Assembly (NCBI RefSeq): GCF_964340395.1
Contig: NC_135559.1
Location: 20,444,111-20,508,110 of the forward strand
Origin: Glandiceps talaboti
Lineage: Eukaryota > Hemichordata > Enteropneusta > Spengelidae
DNA length: 64,000 nucleotides
Reading direction: 5' to 3'
Numbering within the stretch: position 1 is the first letter of the stretch; each line of letters starts with the position of its first letter. Shown piece after piece: positions 47,694-63,543 of the stretch. A model generated the notes under the pieces. The model saw only the letters and a list, made by a program, of their open reading frames with translations, did not search any database and was not told where the DNA came from. The translations under genes were made by a program, and so were the position numbers.

Positions 47694-47695
47694 GG

Positions 47696-47742
<47 letters not shown>
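47694..47742. repeat. (CAGA)n microsatellite
   Basis: About 11 CAGA units, 230 bp past the stop of esterase A. Confidence 0.93.
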
Positions 47743-47749
47743 TTTTAAA

Positions 47750-48800
47750 TAGCTTCGCACAAAATATACAGTGGTGTTTATTGTGTTAGGGTGTTCACGT
47801 AAAACACAATTCTATTCTTTCCGTTGATTTCTTCTGACACCTTGAAAACTGTGCATTCATTCAGAAAGTATGGGTGTGGATGGGTTAGAAAATCAATTTA
47901 CTGGGATTGTACCATATAGTATGTGAACAACTGCACAAGTACATTTACCCATAAGTGATTCATTAATGTTCAGGGTGTACTATATAACGAGAAAGTCATC
48001 ATATCAAACAAAACAGTTTCAAAAAAATTTCTCTAGCAGCTGAAAATTGCAGAAACGAGCCACAAGATATTTGTCGCTGAGGGTGCTCACCTTTCTTATT
48101 CGATCGGACCGCTCGCCACACATAAAACTTTAAATTTCATCCAGAAAATGCGTTTGAAAGAGCGCCAACAACGGCTAATCTTTCAATCAACAGTCGTATT
48201 TCACAGATTGCAAAAATAAATAAAAACTTTATGTGACGTCATCAACATGAATTTATTTGCATATTAGGATATGTCTTTATTTTCAATCCAAAATGATAAG
48301 ACGCACAGATGAGTAGTATACAGTGCAGCTGAGTACGGAGTGAGTTAGTCTATCTGCTAGACCTCGGATGTTCTTCCGATACAATACGACACACTACCGA
48401 ACATCGCTATCGAGGATGGAACGGGCAAGCCCTCACTGCGAACTTCGTTCGCTTATAGTATCGAAAGAAAGCCCGAACGTCTAGCAGCAAGAGTAGGAGT
48501 GAGTCTGCGCGTCGAAGGGTAATTGCAAGTTGATCGTCCTGGCGTCAATCAATGTAACCATAACAACATAATCTAACAACACATTATGATAGGGAATGGG
48601 TGGCGTCATTTTTTTAGATTTAGTTATCTTTAAATATTTTGAGCAGGCAAACAAAGACATTTTTACGTGAATTATGATTATATAGTGATAATCATAAACT
48701 CTACGTTATCAGTGTACTTTATTTTATTCTACGTTTAGTTTGTCATTTTTTTCATTTAACCTGTTATGCGAAGTTTCAAACACGATATCAGACCAATAGT
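47750..48800. other. No gene recognised
   Basis: Between the esterase genes; nothing supported. Confidence 0.45.
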
Positions 48801-48809
48801 ATATATAAG

Positions 48810-49290
48810 AAAACGCATAGTCACTTTATTGTAGTCAAAGGCCATAGGCCCAAAATACAATTAGAAACTTACATAACTAAAAATATGTTACAGTTCCATT
48901 AAATTATTTGCTTCTGATCTGATTTTTAGTGAGTGATAACTAAAGGCTGCAAGTCTATGTAATTCATTTGTTTGTTCAGATGATAACAGTTGAGTAAACT
49001 TTTCAAAAGATGGCGGCTCATGGAAATATTGCGGGGTGTATTTTGACCCAAGGTTTGTAAAATAAAGTCACACTTCAAATGGAAATGGTATTCGTTCTCG
49101 ATTTCATTTGAATCGCAAAGTACACAACACATTCACTTTCCAGTGGAAGGAATGTGGTGATATTTCTTACCTGACAGCTTATTATAGCGAAACACCGTAC
49201 AAGTTCATACCCTTCGAACTTTGGCTTCTTCAATTTCCATTCTACGTTTGACAATAGAAAGATAAACACTAACGTTTTACCATGCATACG
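48810..49290 (-). mobile_element. LINE 3' fragment with zinc-knuckle
   Basis: The minus-strand frame holds CVLCDSNEIENEYHFHLKC, the same C-x2-C...H-x4-C knuckle as in the fragments at 2746 and 10798. It is followed by a decayed C-terminal part and a 3' end with CAATAAAGTGAC near 48830. Frames are broken upstream and downstream. Confidence 0.7.
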
Positions 49291-49554
49291 TCATCACATC
49301 ATTGTATATTTTGTATTAAATATACTGACATGTTGTAAAACACGAATAAAACCCGATAATTTTGTTTGAATGAAGTGAGCTAAAGGAAAGACTCCACACT
49401 GAGAAAACAATATCAGGTAAAAATAACATTACAATTGACACAAAAACAACAGCAGGTGCCTCTGATGTAGGTGCACGTAACGTTATGGTTTTAAAATTTA
49501 TCAGTGTTGACAGTTACATTATGACAGTTATAGTGCCGTACTCTGTTGTTTTAA

Positions 49555-51596
49555 GGGACCGGTCAGTTTCTCCAGCCTGGGGGGGGGGGGGCGGTGGATT
49601 CTTAAATCGGGCCGACAAAAAGTCACTGACCCCCCCTATCTGTAAAACCAAAAACAGGCTGACCCCCCTATCACTTAATTCTAAAACATGATGACCCCCC
49701 CCCCACCCATATATAATATTCGCATGACAGGTATTTTTTATCGTGACTCAGTGTGGACTGCTTGACTGTCTTGCATCTACTTTATAATTAAGATTCCGGG
49801 TTAGCACTATCATATTTATAATTATTGACTACACATGGTAAATATATTCGAAAAGGAGTTTAATAGCATCTTGGCAATGAAAGGTAGGAAAGCTTGAGAA
49901 GGGAATATGTACATCTCTTATGGGGGTCCTAGGGGTCTCCCCCTAGAAGCCCAGGAGGTTTTTAACCCTGAAAAATCAATTTTGAGACTATTCAGACATT
50001 TTCAGAAAATAATTTCCAAGCTTTACAAGACAGCACCAACATGTAAAATGCAACTACATAAGGTTGAAATATTTTTGAAATATAGTTTGATAGGATCTTG
50101 ACAGTAAGAGGTAGGGGAAGATCTTGAGACTAGGATGTGTACACCTCATGTGGGGGGGGGGGGGGGTGGTCCTAGGGGGTCTCCCCCTAGAAGCCCTGGA
50201 GGTTGTTAACTCTGAAAAGTCAATTTTGAGACTATTCAGACCCTTTCAGACAATAATTTCCAAGCCTTACAAGACAACACCAACATGTTAAAAGCAACTA
50301 CATAGGGTTGAAATACTTTTGAAATATACTTTGATAGCATCTTGACAGTAAGAGGGGAAGAGCTTGAGACTGGGATATGTCCACCTCATGTGGGGGGTCT
50401 GAGGGGGGTCTCCCTCTAGAAACCCTGGAGGATTTTTACTCTTAAAGCCAAAATTTAGGCTATTCAGACCCTTTCAAGCAATAACTTAATCCATGCTTTA
50501 CAAGACAGCAAGTATCAGAAACTATTCTTTATAACTTACACTAAGGGTTGAAATATGTTCTTAAAAAGTTAAATGGCATCATTATATACACATGTAGTAA
50601 AGGTCAGCACATCTATAATGGTAGTATCATTGGTAGGGGAGATTTGGAGTTTAAGGCAATTTTAGACTATCTTGGCAAACGTTTCAGATCTTGAAAAGAC
50701 AATATCATATCAAATTAGAATAGGGTGAAAATATTTAAGAAAAGTTTAATACCATTATGACAGTAAAAAGGTTGTTGGTGCATCTGATTGTTGGTTGAAT
50801 GTATGAGTGACCTCTGGGGGTGAGGGAGTCCTTGGGGTTTTCCCCCTGGCAGATCTGGAGTTTTTTGCTTGAGATACTAAGGCAATGTTTAGGTTATTTA
50901 TAACCTTTGAGGTAATATTTCCAAGCTTCGAAAAGCTAACGTGAAACGTTTTTAAATGAGTTTCTCATATCACATAAAATGGAAACATTAGTAGTTTAGG
51001 GGCATTACTATTGAATGTATTATAAAGTCACCGGTATGTTAGAGAACTTTAGGTGGTCATACCTAGTGTATAATAGTAACTGGAATCTGATGAGATGTGG
51101 TGATTTGTAGTGTCAATAGCATGACGAGTAGAACAATTTAGATTAACTTCATTTATAAACTATCTATGAAAATTACCATTACGAAACCTTCAAGTTCACT
51201 TTTGCCCCAAACTGCAATATAAGCGAAGCATTGATTGTGAAACAGCCAAGCATTTACATGTTACATGTTCTGTAACTAGTGTGGTAGGTAGGTAATACCG
51301 GTACATGTATATGAATATGTATAGTTAGGTTTGAACTAATAAGTAATGTTAAAGAATTCATGTAAGAAACAGGGACAAGAACAAATATTGACATGTACCA
51401 CATTTCAGACAAGGCTATATGCCATTGTAGAAAGGATTTTTTTCTTCCATCACAATCTAAAACACAATGACCCCCCCCCCCCCTATCCACAATTTTCAAA
51501 ACAGCATGACCCCCCTACTGCCAATTTCAAAAACAGGGTGAACCCCCCTACCAATCCACCGCCCCCCCCCCCAGGCCGAAGAAACTGACCGGTCCC
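49555..51596. mobile_element. G-run PIF/Harbinger-like element, copy 2 (inverted relative to copy 1)
   Basis: Same inverted ends (GGGACCGGTCAGTTTCT) with TAA outside both (49552-49554 and 51597-51599). The interior is collinear with copy 1 read in reverse, but it has only two of the 233-bp units and lacks the 0.4-kb fold-back insertion, so it is 2042 bp against 2677 bp. The different target triplets (TTA and TAA) show two independent insertions. Non-autonomous. Confidence 0.82.
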
Positions 51597-51774
51597 TAAT
51601 GTGTACCGTTCTCTGAATCAGTAACAGAGTTATTAGACTCCGGATCCCATCACGTGGTGCCATGGAGTCGGTGTGCTTTGATAAATTACCGAGACTAATT
51701 GTACTGTATGTTTTTGCATGAAATTGTCTCATTTCTTCTTACCATGTTCCACGAGCAAGCAAGCAAATTGTTTT

Positions 51775-51814
51775 TTACCTTCCGTAAGGGAAGGTTTATA
51801 GTTGTGCCAATTTA

Positions 51815-51887
<73 letters not shown>

Positions 51888-51896
51888 GCCTATCTA

Positions 51897-51967
<71 letters not shown>

Positions 51968-51990
51968 GCACGTGTGTCTGTCAAAATATA
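51775..51990 (-). mobile_element. Family A terminal hairpin plus (CTGT)n microsatellite
   Basis: The hairpin ACCTTCCGTAAGGGAAGGT is followed by ~25 bp and a long TGTC array (51816-51967). It matches the microsatellite-bearing end of the element at 42748-43977; the rest of the element is not recognisable. Confidence 0.6.
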
Positions 51991-51994
51991 TCTG

Positions 51995-52735
51995 AAGAGG
52001 AAAGTTAAAGTGTAGGTAATATAGCTATTCATAAATAATGTATTGACTCGATTTGGGTATTGAAGACAATTTTCAAGGACTCTGTGGCTTTCGATAAGGT
52101 GTATGGTTTGAAATATTATGCCATTCCTCCTACATTTCTTTAATTTTTTAAAAAGTGTTTACTGTTGGAGGGGGGCACCCCCTTCCGTACCCTCCCCACT
52201 AGCTATCATGGGGGATGCTGTTTCTCCATAGAATCAAGATTGAAAGGTAAAACCCCGCTGACTAAGTATCTCCAAGTACAGCCCAATGTGAGGCCTTTTC
52301 CGATGTGAGGCCTTTTCCGCGAAGCCCACATATATTTATAAAGAAACCTCTCATTGTTATGTGTGGAAGCTGAGGTTGATTTCCAGTGTTAATTACTAAG
52401 TATGTAGTCTACCATACTGTACATATCTGAAGCGGTGCCGTGAGCATAATTTTTTTTTGAGAGCGCGAGGGGGGGGGGGGGGAGCTGCGATATTTTTTTG
52501 ACCGAAATAATTTCTCCCCAGGTCCCCCTGCCGTAAATTCTGACCCCAGCCTTAGTCCAATGGCGCATGAGGAAATATCCGACAACAGCCGCCACACACC
52601 TTCATGTCACTCGAATATGTATTAGAAAATGAAATAAACTACCTCATCTACATTCTAATAAATGTTGATCTTAGACCCTTCTGACCAGAGTCCGTGCAGA
52701 GTTGTAAGTTTGTTGACTGGGCTTGTAACAGACAC
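51995..52735. other. No gene; two G-run patches
   Basis: G/C runs at 52170-52200 and 52469-52530 resemble the subterminal repeats of the Harbinger-like families but have no paired ends. Confidence 0.4.
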
Positions 52736-52737
52736 AC

Positions 52738-52880
52738 TAGCTGGAGCTATTGCTAAGTTCACCACTTATAAAGCGTGCACAGAGGCTTAGCACGAGTGAC
52801 TCACTTTAATGCTAGCTACGCACTCGCTCGGTGACCATTGGGGTCGCCCTCTAGTGGTGAACTTAGCCACAGCGTCAGCT
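52738..52880. mobile_element. 143-bp MITE with ~28-bp TIRs
   Basis: GCTAAGTTCACCACT at 52752 pairs with AGTGGTGAACTTAGC at 52853, extending outward with a few mismatches to AGCTG/CAGCT. Confidence 0.6.
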
Positions 52881-53394
52881 TCTGTGGTAACAGATGATAC
52901 TTGTGTAAAAAGGTGCGTAGTTTTTTCCTCTGAAATCTTCACTCCACGAAAGTGTGATATGACAATTTGTCATTATAAACTCTTCTGACAGAACGGGTTA
53001 AGGACTGTGGCAAGCATACGTAAGGTGAATAACTTAGCACATCATCAGGTTGGTTGGACCATGAAAGTATAAGTTTATACATGTAGTACTTCCATGGTTG
53101 GACTGGATATGGATTGTGGCCTGGGGCTCAGGTTCGCATAGCTCTAGATTTACACGCTGCGGGTTTCGACACGTCTCCTCCCAGAAGTGGATATGTTGTG
53201 TTAATTATATCAAGTACAGACGGTCACAGTGCAGAGCACAACTTAATATGTAGTTTGACAATTTCGTCATGTTTGAAGTGGATATGTTGTGTTGATTATT
53301 CCATATCAGTTTTGTCAGGTGACGTGCTAAAATGTCACTTGATCAAACATGCACTTTGACATGGGAGCACGTATGTGTTAAAGTGTGTGATTGC

Positions 53395-54020
53395 GATTCA
53401 CTTCGTCCCAATTTCAACACGTCCCATTTCAACTCGCCCCAATTTCAACTCGCCCCATTTTAAACAACAACGCTAGTAAACGTTTATGATAATATAAATC
53501 TAAACGATACAAGGACTCGAAGTACGGGGACAGAAAAAATTACATGATTTTACCTATCTGGCCAGTTGAAGAATAGCAAATGTAACATTTCGTAGCAGAA
53601 ATATTTGTGGGTTTTGGGTAAGTGTTTGCTAGATCTAGAACTTATACTAGCACAACAACTTTCCCGGCCAGTCATGGAATATCACTTTTCACATTAGGAC
53701 TTAATGTTTACAACCCAAATAAGAAATAATAATGAGGGAGAATATGAGTGACTGACATGCTTACGACTTCCGCGCGTACGGGTTTTGGAGACGTGTCTCC
53801 TCTCCTCAGCTAGTTAACGCAACTAAATATTGTAGTGTGTTTACAGCACAAGTGGTACTTCATTAGTGGAATACGAGATACCACAGACCCTCCAAACTGA
53901 GTACTACTAGCTTCTATGTCATATATGCACAGGTAATTTACTAGTATATTGTAAAGAGTTGGGGCGAGTTGAAAATTGGATGAGTTGAGTGGGACGAGTT
54001 GGAATTGGGACGAGTGATCC
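53395..54020. mobile_element. TIR element with repeated subterminal motif
   Basis: The left end CACTTCGTCCCAATTTCAAC and the right end GTTGGAATTGGGACGAGTG are inverted repeats. Inside each end the motif (A/T)TTTCAACTCGCCCC or its relatives recurs three to four times at ~17-bp spacing. 626 bp, no coding region; target duplication not clear. Confidence 0.65.
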
Positions 54021-54286
54021 GTCACATGTGTTAAACCCCACTGTATATAACCATATCATATTATTGGCTTAATCACTCCGAGAGATGGTAATCGTACGTG
54101 TCATCATTCGTACCTGTTTGTCAACCGATTACATCAGGTACACATGCGTGAAGAATGACAAATGATTTTCGCTGGTAATATTTGTTAATTCAATGTGTTT
54201 TAATTTTTAGAGTCATTTACCAAATATTTCATTGCTCTTGGTAAGAGATAAAACGTCGTCGAAGCCGAACATAAATAAGTTCAAAG

Positions 54287-58121
<3,835 letters not shown>

Positions 58122-58124
58122 TGA

Positions 58125-59250
58125 TACGTACTTGCTTGTAAACACTATTCAAATGCGCTGTACCTGATTATTTGAGAGAATTATAGTGTTGCAAAAAATA
58201 CCCAATGAACTCAGCAAAGTAGAGTTGTACAGCTTTAGTATGTGAAACACTACACTGAAATTTCGTAATTTCTCCAATGAAACCTTAGCCGACCCAGAAC
58301 AGGTTCAGAGAATTTGCTCTAAAAATAACAATATGATTATACTCGCTCTATTTACTTATCTAGTGTAAACACATTGTTCACTATAATGGTTGAATGGAAT
58401 AGAAATACTAAGAGAGGTACCGCTATTTCATTATTAAAGGCCCACTTCGGAATAGAATTAAAAATTAGGTATGAAATAGGGTTGTTGGGCAGAGCTACAG
58501 AAAAAAAGGTTGGACCAGAGCAAAATAATGATATTATGAAATCCTTACCGCTCCACTGACAAGAGTAATGCGATGACGCTTGACTGAAACAAGCCCTTTT
58601 CTGTATAGTTTGGACCCTAATAAGGCCAAAACGATACAACCCTGGCTATGTGATTTCGTTTCTGTTGATTTGTCGTATTCGTATAGGTGGGACCTCGTAC
58701 GAGTCGCAGGACCGTATGATGTTATTCTAGCCACATGCATGACTCATCTTCATTTACAAAATTTAATGGGTGAATTTAAAAATAAATGGGACCTTCACTT
58801 GCAGGATATTGTTGTAACCAATGTCGCACACAACTGAATTACCAAGAGCTTTCATTTCATCTACTTCTTATACTGTGGAAACATCCAAAAAGGATTATCA
58901 TCACACAGGCGTAACGCTGGTGGCGCCCTTTAGATCTCACGCGAGTTTGACCATCAACGATGATCCTCTGATCTCATGCTCTCACACAACAAACAGAGAC
59001 ACAGTAGTGCACACACGTTCCTTACAAAGTACATAGAAGTACAGAAAAAACTAGATTTTCAATTTTGATTGAGAATGAAATAGTGAAGAGATCGGATGTA
59101 TTTATCTTAGCGAATTCTCCAGCAAGATTGCCTGCAGATGCGGTCTATTTACGGCCAACACAACAAGTCACATGCAACATAGTGAAAAGTTCATAGAATG
59201 TTGGGTCAGTATTCAAATTAAGGAAGGTCACGACATGTACACAATATGAT
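58125..59250. other. 3' side of esterase B; no further gene
   Basis: Presumed 3'UTR and intergenic sequence. Open frames of 60-85 codons have no family signature. Confidence 0.4.
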
Positions 59251-59255
59251 TTTCC

Positions 59256-59580
59256 CAAGATCTAATTATCAAAAATATGCAAATGATTTATTAATACTAA
59301 AAGCTGGACAGATGCGCTTTGGTATCACAAATGTATTTATGAAATTATATAGAATTTGAAGCTTGCACGCTGTAGATATAGTCTAACTACTGAAGATTGT
59401 TAATTAGGCTAAGTAATCATTATTATTCATAGTATGTTTACCAAAATGTAATCAGTTCTTACTGTTACCATAAGGAAGATGTGTGGCAAGTTTCATTAGA
59501 ATCGACACAACTGGGTTTTTTTAGCTATTGTGTCCACAGACAGACAGAAGCATAACATTACACTTTCTTACGATAAAAAA
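59256..59580 (+). mobile_element. HINE/pearl-like family A, decayed copy
   Basis: Contains one and a half core units (AATATGCAAATGATTTATTA; AAATTATATAGAATTTGAAG), the arm with GTGTGGCAAGTTTCATTAGA, a remnant CAGA microsatellite and an end reading CTTTCTTACGATAAA, all in the order seen at 42748-43977. Confidence 0.6.
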
Positions 59581-59584
59581 ATAA

Positions 59585-60095
59585 ATGAACATCCTCGGCC
59601 TCATCGATATATGGCCACTTAAAATCGCTGCCACTAGATCGCGTATATGGACTGAAAATGCTTCAAGTGATGTGGTTCATCAAATTAGCTGCAAACTGTA
59701 ATTGCTTTGAATGGTCACTAAACTCTGGTTTAATCTCGTTCGATAATCAGAAAAATAAACTGCCAGGCAATTTTATGCAATAATATAATTCTACTTCACC
59801 TTGTGACCTGATCATAAACATCTATCATGAGTAAACAAGACTGACAGTGTGTAGTCGAAAGCTCTAAGCTTATCAAAAGTATGTTGTGAGGACTGTTTAA
59901 AATTCAAGTACGCATGATTCTATTTTGTTTTCCAACAAGAATTGAAACCGCAATATCCCAATTTGAACACTGGGTAGAAAATTGGCAAAATGTAAAAAGG
60001 AAAATGGCAGCCAATACTTCAACTAGTACTCATGATAGCACTGCCTCTCCCTTGTGCTTTTCGTTCTCTCTATATATAGATTTGTCTAATACATA
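59585..60095 (-). other. 3' side of the kinase-like gene
   Basis: Presumed 3'UTR of the minus-strand gene that ends at 60096; no repeat or second gene seen. Confidence 0.4.
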
Positions 60096-62956
60096 TTATG
60101 TACTATGTTCTAGAGAATCTTCACAATGTTCAAACAGTGCATCAGGTACACCTGCCTCCTGGTTCTTGTCTTTCATGGCTTCCTTTTCATCAAGGTATCT
60201 AGTAGTATCTGCCTGTGGCATACTGTCTTGGACGTTTGTAGTACCTGATGTCACTGGATGAGAGGAATCACTCTCCTGTTTCACAACATCCTGATTTGCT
60301 GTTGCGAGTGATTCTGTGTCATGGTCAGTCTGACATACCACACTGTTTGACCATGCATCATCGTACTCATCATCCTCAGTTATAGAAGTTTGGTCACCCA
60401 CAATTTCCAAGACGCTTTCATTTGCCTTTCGATTACTTATTTCAATCGTTGTAGAGTGCACATGATCAGTATTGTCATTGGCTAGCACAACGTTAAAATA
60501 TAGCGGATTTTGGAAATGTTTTGATGGACTACATTTCGTACTTTCAAGTTCTGTATCCCTCTTTGGAAACATCTCGGACATTCTTAAATCTGATACATGG
60601 TGCCTCGTGATTACCTTCTGACTAGGTGCATCTATGTCATCATTTGTATAGTCTTCTTTTCCAGAAGACCTTGAGTCACAGGTTTTTACAGTGTTGTGCT
60701 GGGACGTTTGCGATTGTGCATATTGGCTATCATTTCCATACAGGCTAGATCTGTGTGTTGATTCTTCTTCTTGTTCTTGTGCCAAAGTTATGGTAATTTC
60801 TGATCTGTTAATGGCCTTGTCTTCTCTGAGAGGATCATAACATAGGCCAGTTTGATTTTCTGGTTCATCTGCATTGTGGCAGAAATCGGAAAGCTGGTGA
60901 CTTTCACCGACATCTTTTTCTGGCAATGGCAAGTACACAATGTTCGCCTCTTTGTACTCCTCTGTAGACAAACCACCTTCAAAACTGTAAAAGCTATAGT
61001 CTGACTCATCGGATTTCTCTTTCACTTGCACACTTTCATTTTTCGTCTGCTCCTCTTTATGAGAAGCATTGCCATCATAATTACACGACGGGGAGAGAGA
61101 TATAACGTCACTGGGGAGTAAATAACCATCTTCGTCTGCTTCAGTGCTTATTTCACAACCAGTTGACATATTTTGCACTTTGAGGGGTTGTTCTTGGAGA
61201 GTATAAGTGGCAGCACCAGTAAGTGGTTGGTAGTAGGAGTCGTGGTTTTTTATAGCACTCTCGGCATCCCTGTCATTGTAGATGAATGTATCGTCATCAC
61301 ATTCTTCTAGTCTTCTCGACAAATTTTCATATTGACAACACTGCAGAATTTCACTGGCATGTGTATCACATTTGACTGATGTTGACTCTATCGTTAGGTA
61401 TGTAGACTCAACTTCCTCTGATTTAGCCTCCTTTCTATGTCGCTTAAAAACTCTGCCAACTCTTTTCACTAATTTGTGCATCAGCCCCGGCTTTTCTCCT
61501 TTGGAATCAAAGGTCTTATTCTCACATCCGTCCGTATCCCCACCAGTACCTCCAGTTGCCCCATACATTACGTCATAATTACTAATATTGTGGGTATAAT
61601 AGATATGATCTCGGTTTTCCTGTTGTTCAATATTTCCTCTCGTGTAAACCATGTAGATATCTGAATCCTCCTCATCTAGAGCTTTGTATGCCTCCACAGA
61701 TGTTTGCTTCTTCTCATTTGATCCACTCGTGTCTTCATAAAGACTTTGCATTGGCTGCAAGGATCTGTTGGAATGAAATAGAACATTAAATAGAAAATTA
61801 AATTTACCTCAATACAGGACGTGAAGCTTCCAAAAGTTGTAATTCAAAATAGAACAATTTCGCCAAATTATTAAACCGTTATTACCAACAGTAGACTGAC
61901 ACACGTAGACATTTGACATTAATGGAAATTTTTATTCCCATAATAATCAGTCGAAACACACCATTTTCTAAGGTGTGTGCATTGAAATAAACCAATTGAA
62001 CTGTAGAACCTGCATTGCATTGGTAAGCTCTTTCATGTATGACATGTGCTACTTTCAGTTGATTCCATACTGGGAACATGTAATTAACATGAAATAATTG
62101 GATCACCAGTAATCTTTAATGGAATCTTTAATCTTGTCTCCCATGGATGCATAAGTATGTCACATGTCTGTTTCAGCTCTAATGTAATATTTTAACTTTT
62201 TAATGACATGTACATATCACTGATCCAAGTATATTGTTTTAAGCACAATCCCAACAAGACATCACACTTTTAAATTAGATAAAATACAACGGCAATAAAG
62301 CAGAGTTTCAGTGTACTAATATCCACAAACACTCTAACCAAACATAAAGTCAAAATGGAGACATGCTTTTTTTAAAATTTCAGATTTACAATACCAGCCA
62401 CCATTTGTTGCACAGAGTACGGCAGTTCATTCAATAAAGAAAATATTGGATTCATCTATGTATTAACTAGTGTTTGACTTTGTAAGTTGCACTGTTATAT
62501 TACAGGCAACTGAATAGTAACAGTGGGTGAAACCACTTGTTAAATCTAAGATAGAAATTCAGTCTGGAGAAAAACAAAGGGAGTTTTTACCTTTCGCGAA
62601 GGCATTCCTCAATTACAGCAAATGAGGGTCTTCTACTTCTCTCGTCCAGCCAGCATTTATTCATCAACATATACAACCAATCCGGGCATTCAGGGGGTTG
62701 CAGTTGGTGTTCACGGAGACCTAATGCCTTTGGTATCTATCAAAGCAAAGACAAATCAGGTAAGGACGAATGTTCCTCTTCATGTCTTTGGGAAGGGAAC
62801 ATGGTTACATTTCAATACATTAGGATACCAGACATTCGTCTGAAGAATCTTTGAACATACTCACTCAATCATCACGTAATCTTAATAAAAGATGGATGAA
62901 CTGCATACTAAGAGTGAGTGTCTGTCCGTCTTGTATATGTATGTGTGTATGTGTAT

Positions 62957-62996
<40 letters not shown>

Positions 62997-63543
62997 CAAT
63001 CACTAAATCTCTACTCTACCTTATCCGCAGATGTATGGGGATGTGGAACAAGCATTTCTCTTGTCACCGTTTCTGGGTCCGCAGAGTGGGCATTGAACAC
63101 TTCCCAACTAACATTGGCAAACATGAACACATCAGAAGCTTGGGAGTAAATACCACCTCTCACCACTTCCAAAGGTGCCCTGCAAAACAATAAAGTATGT
63201 TAGTCAAGAAAATTATTATTCATCTTAATCAGTGCGGCATACACGCTAACGAATGATATAGTAATATATTGTTTGCTTAGTTTACTTAGCTTAATGAGAG
63301 TATATAGTAGTTCAAAAGTCACCAGTTAACAATATATGGGATTGGCGTGGAGGTGTACACAATCTAATTTGGCACAGGACAATAATGACAAAGTTGAAAA
63401 TAAGTCTTATGTAGAGATATAAGATTGGCTTACCATCGCAACTGATCCATTGGCATATCTCGTATCTTTACACTATCTGTTAAACCCAAGTCATAAAGTC
63501 CAACTTCTAGAAGACATGCACGGCCCAATCTGCCAACTCTGAT
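60096..63543 (-). CDS. Receptor-tyrosine-kinase-like protein, 3' part (kinase C-lobe and long tyrosine-rich tail)
   Basis: Minus-strand exons 63543-63434, 63179-63020, 62736-62591 and 61764-60096 join in frame through GT-AG introns and give 694 C-terminal residues. The first three code for a kinase C-lobe: LYDLGL at the DFG position, LRWAPLEVVRGG where RW-APE is usual, ASDVFMFANVSWEVF for SDVWSFGVVLWE, and CPDWLYMLMNKCWLDERSRR, the typical subdomain XI. The last exon encodes a 555-residue tail with ~27 tyrosines, including YDVM (PI3K-type), YENL, YGND, YTND and YFNV (Grb2-type pYxN), and YLLP/YLPL. The catalytic loop, ATP site and extracellular part lie beyond the window edge. The changed DFG and APE motifs suggest weak or no catalysis, with the tail as adaptor scaffold; that is inference. 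The family could not be named. Confidence 0.85.
61765..62590 (-). other. Intron of the kinase-like gene
   Basis: Lies between the C-lobe exon and the tail exon; donor GTAAAA at 62590-62585, acceptor CAG next to 61764. No repeat recognised. Confidence 0.6.
62937..62995. repeat. (TG)n microsatellite
   Basis: TATGTG then TG dinucleotides in an intron of the kinase-like gene. Confidence 0.92.
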
